From Rhodopseudomonas palustris HaA2 (GTDB lineage: Bacteria > Pseudomonadota > Alphaproteobacteria > Rhizobiales > Xanthobacteraceae), in the NCBI RefSeq assembly GCF_000013365.1, contig NC_007778.1, forward strand, positions 2,418,001 through 2,482,000: 64,000 nucleotides of DNA. Reading direction: 5' to 3'. Both the position numbers and the translations under genes were made by a program. Shown here piece by piece: positions 42,020 to 51,862 of the stretch (positions within the stretch are counted from its first letter, which is position 1; each line of letters starts with the position of its first letter). The notes beneath the pieces are model-generated. The model was not told where the DNA came from and ran no database searches. It worked only from the letters and a program-made list of their open reading frames with translations.

Positions 42020-44074
42020 TCACGCCGCCTGCGCTCGCATCCGCCGCACGTCCGGCGGCGTCGCTTCGTCCACCAAAGCGGCGATCGCCTCGGCGGTCGG
42101 CATCACCGTCTGGCCGTCGCTGCCGAGCCGTCGCACCGAGACCGAATGCGTCTCGGCTTCCTTCTTGCCGACGACGAGCAGCGCCGGGACCTTGGCCAGC
42201 GAATGCTCGCGCACCTTGAGGTTGATCTTCTCGTTGCGCAAATCGATGTCGACGCGTAGTCCCGCGCGCCGCGCCGCGGCGACCACCTGCTTGGCGTACT
42301 CATCGCCCTCGGAAGTAATGGTCGCGACCACCAGCTGCACCGGCGCCAGCCACAGCGGGAAATTGCCGGCGAAGTGCTCGATCAGGATGCCGATGAAGCG
42401 CTCCATCGAGCCGCAGATTGCGCGGTGCACCATCACCGGCGCCTTCTTGGCGCCGTCGGCGTCGATGTAGAACGCGCCGAAGCGTTCCGGCAGGTTGAAG
42501 TCGACCTGCGTGGTGCCGCATTGCCAGTCGCGGCCGATCGCGTCGCGCAGCACGTATTCGAATTTCGGCCCGTAGAACGCGCCTTCGCCCGGATTGATCT
42601 CGGTCTTGATCCGGTTACTACCCTGCGCCTTGATCTCGCTGAGCACGGTGGCCATCACCCGCTCGGCGTGATCCCACATCTCGTCGGTGCCGACGCGCTT
42701 GTCCGGCCGGGTCGAGAGCTTGACGGTGAGTTCGCCGTCGAAGCCGAAGTCGGAGTAGGTCGACATGATCAGGTCGTTGATCTTCATGCACTCGTCGGCG
42801 AGCTGCGCCTCGGTGCAGAACACATGGGCGTCGTCCTGGGTGAAGCCGCGCACCCGCATCAGCCCATGCATCGCGCCGGACGGCTCGTAGCGATGCACCA
42901 CGCCGAATTCGGCCATGCGCAGCGGCAGGTCGCGATAGCTCTTCAGGCCGTGCTTGAAGATCTGGACGTGGCCCGGGCAGTTCATCGGCTTCAGCGCGAA
43001 CCAGCGCTTGTCCTCGGCGTCCTCGCCGGCGGATTGCGCCGCGAACATGTTCTCGCGGTACCACTCCCAGTGCCCGGAGGTCTCCCACAGCACCTTGTCG
43101 AGGATCTGCGGCGCGTTGACCTCGTCGTAGTCGCCGGCGAGGCGGCGGCGCATATAGCCGACCAGCGACTGGAAGATGCTCCAGCCCTTGGCATGCCAGA
43201 ACACCACGCCGGGGCCTTCCTCCTGGAAGTGGAACAGGTCGAGTTCGCGGCCGAGCTTGCGGTGGTCGCGCTTCTCGGCTTCCTCGATCTGCTTCAGATA
43301 CGCGTCGAGGTCGTCCTGCTTGGCGAAGGCGGTGCCGTAGATCCGGGTCAGCATCGGGTTGTTGCTGTCGCCGCGCCAATACGCGCCGGCCACCTTCATC
43401 AGCTTGAAGGCGGTGCCGATCTTGCCGGTCGAGGTCATGTGCGGGCCGCGGCACAGGTCGAACCAGTCGCCCTGCTTGTAGATCTTGATGGTCTGGTCGG
43501 CGGGGATCGCATCCACCAGCTCGACCTTGAACATCTCGCCATTGTCGGCGAACACCTTCTTGGTCTCGTCGCGGCTCCAGATTTCCTTGGTGAAGGGTTT
43601 GTCGCGCTGGATGATCTCGCGCATCTTCTTCTCGATCGCGCCGAAATCCTCAGGCGTGAACGGCTCGTTGCGGAAGAAGTCGTAGTAGAACCCGTTCTCG
43701 ATGGTCGGGCCGATCGTCACCTGGGTGCCCGGCCACAGGCTCTGCACCGCTTCGGCCAGCACATGGGCGCAATCGTGCCGGATCAGCTCCAGCGCGCGGG
43801 CATCGTCGCGGGCGACGAAATCGATCGCGGCGTTTTCCTCGATCGGATCGGCGAGGTCGGTCAGCACGCCGTTCAGCGCCATCGCCACGGTGCGCTTGGC
43901 CAGCGACGGCGAAATTCCCTTGGCGATGTCGAGCCCGGTGGTGCCGCGCGGATAGTCGCGGGTCTTGCCGTCCGGGAAGGTCACGGTGACCTGTTCGGCG
44001 CTCACCGCCGGCTTGAGATTGGAGAGGGTGAATTGAAAGCCGGAGGCCGGCGGGGCAGGGGTCTTGTCGGTCAT
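42020..44074 (-). CDS. thrS: Threonine--tRNA ligase
   Basis: A 684-aa class II aminoacyl-tRNA synthetase that charges tRNA-Thr. Domains in order: TGS ([17 protein letters not shown]), editing domain ([18 protein letters not shown]), catalytic core with [20 protein letters not shown] and [19 protein letters not shown], and anticodon-binding domain ([16 protein letters not shown] to the end). The ATG at 44072-44074 follows AGGAGAA. Full length and intact. The last 70 bp are duplicated 3.6 kb downstream at 38400-38469. Confidence 0.98.
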   Translation of the reverse strand: MTDKTPAPPASGFQFTLSNLKPAVSAEQVTVTFPDGKTRDYPRGTTGLDIAKGISPSLAKRTVAMALNGVLTDLADPIEENAAIDFVARDDARALELIRHDCAHVLAEAVQSLWPGTQVTIGPTIENGFYYDFFRNEPFTPEDFGAIEKKMREIIQRDKPFTKEIWSRDETKKVFADNGEMFKVELVDAIPADQTIKIYKQGDWFDLCRGPHMTSTGKIGTAFKLMKVAGAYWRGDSNNPMLTRIYGTAFAKQDDLDAYLKQIEEAEKRDHRKLGRELDLFHFQEEGPGVVFWHAKGWSIFQSLVGYMRRRLAGDYDEVNAPQILDKVLWETSGHWEWYRENMFAAQSAGEDAEDKRWFALKPMNCPGHVQIFKHGLKSYRDLPLRMAEFGVVHRYEPSGAMHGLMRVRGFTQDDAHVFCTEAQLADECMKINDLIMSTYSDFGFDGELTVKLSTRPDKRVGTDEMWDHAERVMATVLSEIKAQGSNRIKTEINPGEGAFYGPKFEYVLRDAIGRDWQCGTTQVDFNLPERFGAFYIDADGAKKAPVMVHRAICGSMERFIGILIEHFAGNFPLWLAPVQLVVATITSEGDEYAKQVVAAARRAGLRVDIDLRNEKINLKVREHSLAKVPALLVVGKKEAETHSVSVRRLGSDGQTVMPTAEAIAALVDEATPPDVRRMRAQAA

Positions 44075-44598
44075 GTCGTTCTCCTGTGGCTCACTCCTGC
44101 ACACGAGCGCAGGTAAGCGGACGAGCGATATAGCAGGCGATTCCGCCGATGCAACCAAGCCGTGGGGGTTTTTGGGGCCCCGGCTGCGGCAAATGACGGG
44201 GCGAGGGGGCCTGGTTGAATGCAAAGGCATTGAACTGGGCGGCGAGGGGCAATGCGCCGCCTGCTGCCGTCCGCCGTCAAGCTCGCGACCTCGCCGCGCC
44301 GGCAGGCTGGCCAGGGCGCAGGCGATGGCCGTGTCAGTGGGCGACGAACAGGAACGAAGTCGCGCCGGACGGGTTGTTCGATAGGTCGTCTGCCGATCGA
44401 GCCGATTGGTGCCGTTCGGGCGCAGCACATTGAAGGCGCGTGACTGATTGGCATCTCCCGATGCGAATGCGCGCCAGACTCAGTTTCCGTTCGTTTCGCA
44501 GCGGGTCGACGACGACCCGCCGTTTCCACGCGCGGTGGGCGCCCGGTTCGGAGTCATGGCTGATCGGCCCAGCCCGGTCCGGAAAGAGACGATCAGCC
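44075..44598. other. Divergent intergenic region between thrS and the phytochrome gene
   Basis: About 520 bp without a convincing gene; short frames on both strands have no protein features. It should contain both divergent promoters. No T-box-like leader is recognised upstream of thrS. Confidence 0.45.
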
Positions 44599-47037
44599 AT
44601 GGCGAGTGAAATCGTGCAATCAGATCTGGACTATTCGATTTGCGACCGCGAGCCGATCCATATCCCCGGCGCGATCCAGCCGCACGGGGCCTTTCTCGCC
44701 GCGCGGGTCGACACTTCCGTGGTCACGCATGCCAGCGCCAATCTGGACGAGATGCTCGGCATTTCCGCCGGCGCCGCGTTGGGACAAACGCTTCGGCAGT
44801 CGATCGGAGCGCTGGCCAGCGGCACCATCCTGGACGCGATTTCCCGCGACCACAGCGCGTTGTATCAGTTGTCCGGCTGGTACGGCAAAGACCTGCATCT
44901 GACTGCGTACCGGGTCGGCCCGCAGGTCTGCATCGATGTCGAACCTGTTTCGCCGAGCGTTGCGCCGATCTCGCCGGTTCACCGGGTCCGCGCCGTGCTG
45001 GACGCGTTCAGGTCCGCCGAGGGGCAGCGCGAACTCTGTGCGCTCGCGGTGCGCAGCCTGAGAGAGATCACCGGATACGACCGGGTGATGGCCTACCGCT
45101 TCGACACCGACGGCCATGGCGAAGTGATCGCCGAGGCTCGCGGTTGCGAGATGGATCCGTATCTGGGGCTTCACTATCCCGCATCGGACATTCCGCCTCA
45201 GGCCAGGCAGCTCTATCTGCGCCAGCGCGTCGGCGCGATCGTCGATTCCCGCTATCGGCCGGTGCCGTTGCTCACGGACCGGACGCTCGATCACGGGACG
45301 CCGCTCGATCTGACCTGCAGCACCTTGCGCAGCGTCTCGCCCTATCATCTGGCCTACATGCAGAACATGCAGACCGCGGCGAGCTTGACGATCGGACTGG
45401 CGGAGGGGCCGGAGCTGTGGGGCATGTTGGTGTGTCACCATCGCACGCCGCGAAATCCGGGCCCGGAGCTGCGCGCGGCCGCCGACATTCTGGGGCAGTT
45501 CGTCTCCACATTGCTGGGGCCTCTGGGTGAGGCCGAGGCCGCCAGGAAGAGGGTCGAGCGCAACGCCACCATGATGCGGCTCGCCGAGCAGTTCGCGTCC
45601 GCGCCGACGATGCTCGAGGCGTTCGCCGCGACCGAATCCGAGTTGCTTGATCTGGTCGATGCCGCGGGCGCCATCATCAGTTTCGCCGGGGTGGTTCGCT
45701 GCATCGGACGGACGCCGCCGCCCGGCCAGGCCGAGCGGGCGCTCGCGCGGCTGCGTGATGAATCCGCCGGCGAATTGCTGGCGTGCGACGACCTCGGCTT
45801 GCGCCATCCCGAACTGTCCGCGTGTAAGCGGGGCGGCAGCGGCGCGCTGCTGCTGCCGCTGGTGGGCGCGGACGACGCGATGTTGTGGTTTCGCCCGGAA
45901 CAGTCGCGCACGACGCGCTGGGGCGGCAACCCGGCCGAACCCGCCTTGGCCGATGCGGCCACCGGGCTGATATCGCCCCGCGCGTCCTTCGCCGTCTGGA
46001 TCCAGACCGTGAGCGGTCATTCCGCCCCTTGGAAGGAAGGCGATATCGCGATCGCGCACGAATTCCGGAAACTCATTGAAGGCGAGACGGCCCGGCGAAC
46101 GAAGGCCGAACTCACACAGCTCCGTCTGGCTCGTGAACAGGATCAGATCGTCCAGGCGGCAAGGCTGAAAGTCGCACTCGAGAATCTGCGCGACGGCGTC
46201 GCGATGTTCGACGCCGACAGTCGGCTGGTGATGTGCAACAATTTGTACGCCAAACTTTATCGCTTGCCGGAAGCGCTGCAACAAGTCGGCACGCATATCC
46301 GGGACATCGTTCAGTCCTGCATCGCGAACGGCGTCGTTGCGGATGATATCGGAAGTCAGGAGGAATGGCTGAAGCTGTATGTTCTTCCGACCGATACCTC
46401 CAGCCGGATCCAGCAACTGTCCGATGGGCGGCTGATCAACCTGACCCGGCAGCCTCTGCCGGAAGGCGGCTGGGTCAGCACCCACGAGGACATCACCGAG
46501 CAGCAGCGCCGCGAGGCCGAAATTCTCTTTCTCGCGCACCACGACCTGCTGACCGGACTGGCCAATCGCGCGGCGTTTGATGAAACCGTCGAGACGGCGG
46601 TGGCGCGTCTGCAGCGGAACGGCGAGCCGTTCACCTTGTTCATGCTCGATCTCGACCGGTTCAAGCAGGTCAATGACACGTTCGGGCACCCGGCGGGAGA
46701 CCAGTTGCTGCGGGAAGCTGCGCAACGGCTCAGATCCTCCGTCCGAAAGACCGACATTCTCGCTCGCCTCGGCGGCGACGAATTCGCGATCGTTCAGTTC
46801 GGCGCAGGGGACCGCTTCAAGGCCGCGAAGGGGCTGGCCGAGCGAATCGTCAGGTTGATCTCGCAACCCTTCGACCTCGGCGGGGCGCAGGTTTCGGTCG
46901 GGATCAGCATCGGGATTGCAATAGCGCCGCACGCCGCAACGGATGCGGCGGCGTTGCTCAAGATGGCCGATGTTGCGCTCTATGCGGTGAAGTCCGAGGG
47001 CCGGAATGGATTTCGATTCTTCGAGCCGGAGGCGTGA
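44599..47037 (+). CDS. Bacteriophytochrome-GGDEF protein (light-sensing diguanylate cyclase)
   Basis: An 812-aa red/far-red photoreceptor. The biliverdin-binding Cys15 is in YSICDREPIHIPGAIQPHG. PAS, GAF (DPYLGLHYPASDIPPQAR, RSVSPYHLAYMQNM) and PHY regions follow to about 510. A PAS segment (ALENLRDGVAMFDADS) precedes a GGDEF domain with intact GGDEF at about 725 and an RKTD inhibitory I-site. It thus should couple light to c-di-GMP synthesis with product feedback. No histidine-kinase domain, and no heme oxygenase gene is nearby, so biliverdin must come from elsewhere. ATG 44599. Confidence 0.95.
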   Translation: MASEIVQSDLDYSICDREPIHIPGAIQPHGAFLAARVDTSVVTHASANLDEMLGISAGAALGQTLRQSIGALASGTILDAISRDHSALYQLSGWYGKDLHLTAYRVGPQVCIDVEPVSPSVAPISPVHRVRAVLDAFRSAEGQRELCALAVRSLREITGYDRVMAYRFDTDGHGEVIAEARGCEMDPYLGLHYPASDIPPQARQLYLRQRVGAIVDSRYRPVPLLTDRTLDHGTPLDLTCSTLRSVSPYHLAYMQNMQTAASLTIGLAEGPELWGMLVCHHRTPRNPGPELRAAADILGQFVSTLLGPLGEAEAARKRVERNATMMRLAEQFASAPTMLEAFAATESELLDLVDAAGAIISFAGVVRCIGRTPPPGQAERALARLRDESAGELLACDDLGLRHPELSACKRGGSGALLLPLVGADDAMLWFRPEQSRTTRWGGNPAEPALADAATGLISPRASFAVWIQTVSGHSAPWKEGDIAIAHEFRKLIEGETARRTKAELTQLRLAREQDQIVQAARLKVALENLRDGVAMFDADSRLVMCNNLYAKLYRLPEALQQVGTHIRDIVQSCIANGVVADDIGSQEEWLKLYVLPTDTSSRIQQLSDGRLINLTRQPLPEGGWVSTHEDITEQQRREAEILFLAHHDLLTGLANRAAFDETVETAVARLQRNGEPFTLFMLDLDRFKQVNDTFGHPAGDQLLREAAQRLRSSVRKTDILARLGGDEFAIVQFGAGDRFKAAKGLAERIVRLISQPFDLGGAQVSVGISIGIAIAPHAATDAAALLKMADVALYAVKSEGRNGFRFFEPEA

Positions 47038-47162
47038 TCGCGTCGGCGGTCGGACCGGGCTGAACAGGGCGCGGCCGTTGCCGGTTTCGCGCATGGCGGC
47101 GCCGCGCGGACCGTCCGCAAATTTTAATGCACCTGCATTGAAATCCTGCTAGACCCCTCGGC

Positions 47163-48311
47163 GTGTCCCGCTCTTTCGCCCCCTCCGCCCTGATGCTCGG
47201 CAATTTCGTCACCGGAACCGCGGTTCTGGCGCCGGCCGGCATGCTCGGCGAATTGTCCCAGGGCCTCGGCGTCAGCATCCGCGACGCCGGCCTTCTGATC
47301 ACCTTCGGCGCGGTGGTGCTGTGCATCGGCTCGCCGCTGTCGGCGTGGCTGACCTCTAGGATCGACCGCCGGCTGCTGCTGACGACGACGCTCTTGGTGC
47401 TGGCGCTCGGCAATCTCGCCTCGGCCTTGGCGCCGAACTACGCCGTGTTGCTGGCCCTGCGGATCGCGATGCTCGCGGTCGGGGCGCTGTATACGCCACA
47501 GGCGGCCGGCGCGGTGGCGCTGCTGGTGGCGCCGGAGAAGCGCGGCGGCACCATGGCCTATGTGTTTCTCGGCTGGTCGCTGGCGGTGGCGCTGGGGGTG
47601 CCGATGGTCGCCTTCGTCGCCGGCCATTTCGGCTGGCGCGAGGCCTATGGCCTGCTCGGCGCGATCGGCCTGATGTCGTTCGTGCTGCTGTGGGCGCGGC
47701 TGCCGGGCGGGCTGCGCGCGACGCCGGTCGATCTGTCGACCTGGGCCGCGGTCGGGCGCAACCGCCGGGTTCTCAAGCTGCTCGGCGTGTCGTCGCTGCA
47801 GACCTCCGGGCAGTTCGTGGTGTTCACCTATTTCGGGCCGCTGCTGACCGGGCTCACCGGCGCCGGCCCCGCCGAGATCGGGCTGGTGTTCGCGCTCTAC
47901 GGCGTGTTCGGCTTCGTCGGCAGCGTGATCGCCAGCCGGATCGTCGACGGCTGGGGCTCCTACAACACTTCGGCGCTGTTCACCGCCTTCATGCTCGCCG
48001 GCATCGCCGGCTGGACGTTCGGCGCCGGCCATTTCGCCGTGATGGCGGCGTCGGTGGCGATCTGGGGGCTGGGCTTCGCGGCGGCGAATTCGATGCAGCA
48101 GGTGCGGCTGCTCACCGCCGATCCGGCGCTGGCGGGCGTCACCGTGTCGCTCAACACCTCGGTGCTGTATGTCGGCCAGGCGATCGGCTCGGCGATCGGC
48201 GGCGCGCTGTTCGCGGCCGGCCTGATGCACGTCAACGGCTACGTCTCGACCGCGGTGATGACCTGCGCGCTGCTCGCGGTGCTGTTCGCGACGCGGGAGA
48301 CCAATCGGTAA
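47163..48311 (+). CDS. MFS transporter (arabinose-efflux / drug-efflux-like)
   Basis: A 382-aa protein with about 12 hydrophobic helices. The MFS signature loop 2-3 is seen as AWLTSRIDRRLLL. The N-terminal helix pattern GTAVLAPAGMLGELSQGL fits the DHA1/AraJ-like efflux group. Start is GTG at 47163. Substrate unknown. It is the last gene before the AT-rich FtsZ-like island. Confidence 0.92.
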   Translation: MSRSFAPSALMLGNFVTGTAVLAPAGMLGELSQGLGVSIRDAGLLITFGAVVLCIGSPLSAWLTSRIDRRLLLTTTLLVLALGNLASALAPNYAVLLALRIAMLAVGALYTPQAAGAVALLVAPEKRGGTMAYVFLGWSLAVALGVPMVAFVAGHFGWREAYGLLGAIGLMSFVLLWARLPGGLRATPVDLSTWAAVGRNRRVLKLLGVSSLQTSGQFVVFTYFGPLLTGLTGAGPAEIGLVFALYGVFGFVGSVIASRIVDGWGSYNTSALFTAFMLAGIAGWTFGAGHFAVMAASVAIWGLGFAAANSMQQVRLLTADPALAGVTVSLNTSVLYVGQAIGSAIGGALFAAGLMHVNGYVSTAVMTCALLAVLFATRETNR

Positions 48312-48434
48312 TCAATAACCGTTTCGGCCCGGCATACCGTTCCAAAAATTCCTAGTTTACAGCTTTGGGTTGCTTTACTCTCTGGCTTAGTAAGCTGCGA
48401 TACGCGCGGCCGGTTCCCAAGTCGTGATGGAATC

Positions 48435-49268
48435 ATGTGGGCATTTTCGGTGGGATCGCCTCGGTTTGCTGATGAGAGACTAGCGTCGATCTCAGTCGAC
48501 TCGTCAGCAAACTTGCTGAGTGAAAACGGATTTGGAATTTTCGTCGCTTTGTGGTGCGGGCGAATCCGCGAACGAATCGAAGTGAATGGTCAGGTCCAAG
48601 GGGTTACATTTGGCTTTTTGTCTGGTGAACTGATCGTGGAACCAAGTTGCGGTCGAATTAGCAACGAGGGCCGCTTAGAAGTAGAAGCGGGCCGATTCAA
48701 GATCACTCAGAACGAATCGGACCAGACTAAAAAGGACGCGGCTGCTGGTGCTGATGTAGGTTTCGACATAGGTAAGATCTTTGGTTTGTCCAGAGTAGCA
48801 GTTGCTGCTGGAGCTCATTTAAGCAGAACGATTTCCAAGACAGAACAGAAAGATGGTGAGTACTATCAGGTATACTGGCGGGTAGCAGACGCTGGGCACA
48901 ACTTCTGGCGGGTCCACGGTATTGGACTGAATGCCGACGGCGTTCTTGAAAATCGCATAATTGGGGGAACCCCATTGTGTTTCATCGTTTCTGACAGTCA
49001 AGACCCCATCGAGATTTCGGTCAGTTATCGTTGTGATCTCAGAGATCTTTGGTTTCAGCGAGACGAATTCGCCTATTTCACCACTGACGCTCGTTTCGAG
49101 CGAGATCAGGAAGAAAGGAATCGGGCTGCTGTAGCAGGCCGCGTAGTTGCGATAGCGCTGAATCGAAGGAGCGGTCAGTCATCGTTGAATTCCATTGGTC
49201 AGATCGTGACTCTCGCTCGCCAGAAGGTGAGGGCGGAGAAGAATACTCTGGGTGCCTCTAATGGTTGA
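48435..49268 (+). CDS. Unknown protein coupled to the pentapeptide-FtsZ gene
   Basis: A 277-aa protein I do not recognise. It has no signal peptide. Residues 45-100 are beta-rich with Gly turns; 100-130 contain a Gly/Ala-rich amphipathic stretch ([20 protein letters not shown]); the C-terminal third is mixed with a basic tail. Codon use is visibly AT-richer than flanking genes (TTT, AAT, AGA and AAA codons are common), suggesting acquisition. Its stop overlaps the FtsZ-like gene start by 8 bp, so the two proteins are probably made together. ATG 48435 has only a weak ribosome-binding site. Confidence 0.75.
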   Translation: MWAFSVGSPRFADERLASISVDSSANLLSENGFGIFVALWCGRIRERIEVNGQVQGVTFGFLSGELIVEPSCGRISNEGRLEVEAGRFKITQNESDQTKKDAAAGADVGFDIGKIFGLSRVAVAAGAHLSRTISKTEQKDGEYYQVYWRVADAGHNFWRVHGIGLNADGVLENRIIGGTPLCFIVSDSQDPIEISVSYRCDLRDLWFQRDEFAYFTTDARFERDQEERNRAAVAGRVVAIALNRRSGQSSLNSIGQIVTLARQKVRAEKNTLGASNG

Positions 49269-50802
49269 GGAATATTCGCAATTTCTATGCGACGATGAGC
49301 GCGATCGAGTCGCCGCTGTGTTTCGATGTCGCTCGGCGTCGTTTTCGGATCTGGTAAAATCCGCAAGACTAAGTCCATCGGAAGATTTTCGTGGGGCGAA
49401 TCTTGCTGGTGTAGATTTTCGCGGCTCTGATCTCCGAGGATTTGACTTCGCAGGTGCCAACCTGGCGGAAACAAGTTGGTTAGGCGCTGTTTGGGACTCA
49501 ACTACCAATTTTGCTGGTGCCGAATTTTTGGGTGCTCGAGGTTTTCGGGCGGAGAGACTGGAGGATCGTTCCGGCGCTTTCTTAGGTCGAGTGGATCGTA
49601 ATCTGAGAGTGGTCGTGATTGGCGTCGGTGGTGCAGGTGGCAATACGATCAACTATATGATCAATTCTGGTCTTAGTGGGCCTGAATTCATTGCCGCGAA
49701 CACAGATGCGGAGGCGCTAAAGAGTTCGAAGGCGTCGATGCGGATTCAAATGGGTGTCCGGAGGACGGAAGGTCTCGGTGCCGGCTCGCAGCCTGATATT
49801 GGAGCAGATGCAGCGCGAGAGGCCATTGATGAGATCCGAGATGCTCTTAGAGATACGAGTGTGTTATTCGTAGTGGCTGGAATGGGCGGCGGTACTGGCA
49901 CCGGCGCAGCCCCGATAATCGCCGAAGCAGCGCGCGAGATGGGCATCCTCACCATCGGCGTCATCACCAAGCCTTTCCATTTTGAGGGTGCCCGCCGTAT
50001 GCGGACTGCGGAGTCCGGCATCACCGAGTTGCGCAAGGTCGTTGACACGCTTCTGATCATCCCGAACCAGAACCTGTTTCGGGTCGCGAACGAGAGGGTT
50101 ACGTTTGTCGACGCGTTCGCGATGGCCGATCAGGTGCTTTGTTCGGGCGTTGCCTGCATCACTGACCTGATGGTGAAGGAAGGCCTGATCAATCTCGATT
50201 TTGCCGACGTCCGAGCCGTGATGAGCGAAATGGGCAATGCAATGATGGGCACCGGCGAAGGATCCGGCGAGAAGCGCGCATTGATCGCCGCTGAAGCTGC
50301 GATCACAAGTCCTTTGATCGATCGCTCTTCGGTGAAGGGGGCCCGCGGCCTCCTGATTTCGATCACGGGCGGAAACGACCTGACTCTTTTCGAAGTCGAC
50401 GAGGCCGCCACCCGTATCCGGGAGGAAGTTGACCAGGATGCCAACATAATCGTCGGCGCCACCGTCCAAGTAGCCCTCGAAGACAACATCCGCGTGGCGG
50501 TTGTCGCCACCGGCATCGAGAGTCCACGCCCGCCACGTAATTCGGAAGACTCGGCCGTGTCTTTCCGCGGAACCGGACGTCTCCCTCTGAAGACAGTTCG
50601 GCGACCCATGCACGGGTCTGTTCCTAGTTCCGAACTCCCCAGTTCTGTGGAAGGGATGGAGGTCGGCACATTTGGGCCGCCTCAGTTTGGAAACACCTCT
50701 GGTACGGAGTTGCTGCAATCGGCCTCAGAAGTCACGCCGGGGTCCCGAGAGACACCGGAACCAAGGAACGAGGCGAACTCTGTTAGCCCTATAGACCGTT
50801 GA
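49261..50802 (+). CDS. Pentapeptide-repeat domain fused to an FtsZ-type tubulin GTPase
   Basis: A 513-aa fusion. Residues 41-95 are a short pentapeptide-repeat block ([30 protein letters not shown]...). From about 113 an FtsZ domain follows: [18 protein letters not shown], the tubulin signature GGGTGTGA, and the T7 synergy loop NLDFADVR, all intact. It should bind and hydrolyse GTP and polymerise. The C-terminal linker ends NSVSPIDR without the conserved FtsZ tail peptide that docks FtsA/ZipA, so it is not the main division FtsZ. It overlaps the unknown upstream gene by 8 bp. The first third is AT-rich; from about 49,880 on it resembles host DNA. Confidence 0.93.
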   Translation: MVEEYSQFLCDDERDRVAAVFRCRSASFSDLVKSARLSPSEDFRGANLAGVDFRGSDLRGFDFAGANLAETSWLGAVWDSTTNFAGAEFLGARGFRAERLEDRSGAFLGRVDRNLRVVVIGVGGAGGNTINYMINSGLSGPEFIAANTDAEALKSSKASMRIQMGVRRTEGLGAGSQPDIGADAAREAIDEIRDALRDTSVLFVVAGMGGGTGTGAAPIIAEAAREMGILTIGVITKPFHFEGARRMRTAESGITELRKVVDTLLIIPNQNLFRVANERVTFVDAFAMADQVLCSGVACITDLMVKEGLINLDFADVRAVMSEMGNAMMGTGEGSGEKRALIAAEAAITSPLIDRSSVKGARGLLISITGGNDLTLFEVDEAATRIREEVDQDANIIVGATVQVALEDNIRVAVVATGIESPRPPRNSEDSAVSFRGTGRLPLKTVRRPMHGSVPSSELPSSVEGMEVGTFGPPQFGNTSGTELLQSASEVTPGSRETPEPRNEANSVSPIDR

Positions 50803-51187
50803 TTAAACTGCGCACCTAGATTGGGTTCGCGATTGATCAGATGTTTGATGACCAACTTGCCATTAACCCTGCGGGGGGACGTCGACTATCTGTGCGAGAG
50901 TTGAATCGGTAAGGGCGTCTGAAGACAGGTTGATGCGACGTCACTGGTGCTCGCCGAAAAGCGGTGGATGACCATGCGATTGGTGCGGCAACGCGTGGCT
51001 ATCAACTCTGGATCTTCGTCGATCCGCCGCGTTCGATGATCTGTGAGAACGCAAGTTTGATTTCCACAGCAAGCGTTTCAGCGAGCCGAGCCTCACCAGA
51101 TCCTCGTTGCGCCTGTGGCCCATGCCACTGCGGTCGCCGCCGTGCTATGCGGTCTGTCGAGACTCGTCGATGGGGCTGGGGGCCAGG
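50803..51187. other. Intergenic right edge of the AT-richer segment
   Basis: About 385 bp with no convincing gene. Composition is intermediate and returns to host-like GC by about 51,100. No integrase, tRNA or flanking direct repeat is seen. Confidence 0.45.
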
Positions 51188-51598
51188 ATGTTGCGCCTGC
51201 TGATCGGATGCACTGTCGCGGCGACGCTGGCCGGGTGCGCCGCGCTGCCGGCGCCGGCGTGTCTGCCGCCGTCGCGGCCGATGCTGAGTGCGGAACTCGC
51301 CTTCGGCCGCAACATCGGCGATCGGCCGGGCGTCAGCGACGCCGACTTCAGGCGGTTCGCCGCCGAGGAGATCACGCCGCGATTTCCGGATGGCTTCACC
51401 GTGGTCGACGGCGCCGGGCAATGGCGCGATACCGAGCGCGGCCGCGTCGTCCGGGAAAAGGCCAAGCTGGTGACGATCGTGTTCGCCGAGGATGCGGGCA
51501 AGCGCGCGGCGCTGGGCGAGATCGCCGAACTCTTCAAGCGGCGCTTCAGCCAGCAGGCGGTGATGGTGTCGGTGCGGCCGAGCTGCGTCAGCTTCTGA
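51188..51598 (+). CDS. DUF3574 family lipoprotein
   Basis: A 136-aa lipoprotein. The signal LLIGCTVAATLAGC ends in lipobox LAGC. The DUF3574 core is recognisable: AELAFGRNIGDRPGVSDADF, EEITPRFPDG and AKLVTIVF. Function unknown. ATG 51188 chosen; ATG 51170 would lengthen the N-terminus by six residues. Its 3' end overlaps the convergent small gene by 11 bp. Confidence 0.85.
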   Translation: MLRLLIGCTVAATLAGCAALPAPACLPPSRPMLSAELAFGRNIGDRPGVSDADFRRFAAEEITPRFPDGFTVVDGAGQWRDTERGRVVREKAKLVTIVFAEDAGKRAALGEIAELFKRRFSQQAVMVSVRPSCVSF

Positions 51599-51788
51599 CG
51601 GCGGCCGCCTTGCCGCGGTCGGTAATCTGATAGAACGCCGATTTGGACTCCAGCGGGGGCGAGCGCTTCAGCCAGCCCAGCACCACCAGGTCTTCGTAGC
51701 GTTGTTGGTCGCGCGGGTTGAACACCTGCTTGCGACCGCCGGCGTCGCGGATCTCGCGGATCAGTCTGAAGTCGTCGGGCACGGCCAT
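51588..51788 (-). CDS. Small winged-helix-like hypothetical protein
   Basis: A 66-aa protein: PDDFRLIREIRDAGGRKQVF, then RYEDLVVLGWLKRSP and FYQITDRGKAA. The last part looks like the recognition helix and wing of a winged helix. ATG at 51786-51788 with a TGGAG ribosome-binding site. It lies about 75 bp downstream of another small leftward gene. Confidence 0.7.
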   Translation of the reverse strand: MAVPDDFRLIREIRDAGGRKQVFNPRDQQRYEDLVVLGWLKRSPPLESKSAFYQITDRGKAAAVRS

Positions 51789-51862
51789 GGTCAACTCCAG
51801 ACGGAACGGGTTCGAACGGCGGCCGGAACGAGCGTCTCCGTTCGATCAGCTTGTCTCGGCGA

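Noticed and set aside
44075-44598. T-box leader for thrS
   Set aside because: No T-box consensus or specifier hairpin was recognised, and T-box control of thrS is not expected in alphaproteobacteria.
48312-51187. Prophage or integrative element around the FtsZ-like gene
   Set aside because: No integrase, phage structural gene or flanking direct repeat was seen; only composition suggests acquisition.
50941-51421. Short minus-strand frames ending at 50941 and 51002
   Set aside because: The second has a protein-like C-terminus (VEIKLAFSQIIERGG), but it lies antisense to the DUF3574 gene region and has no start signal.
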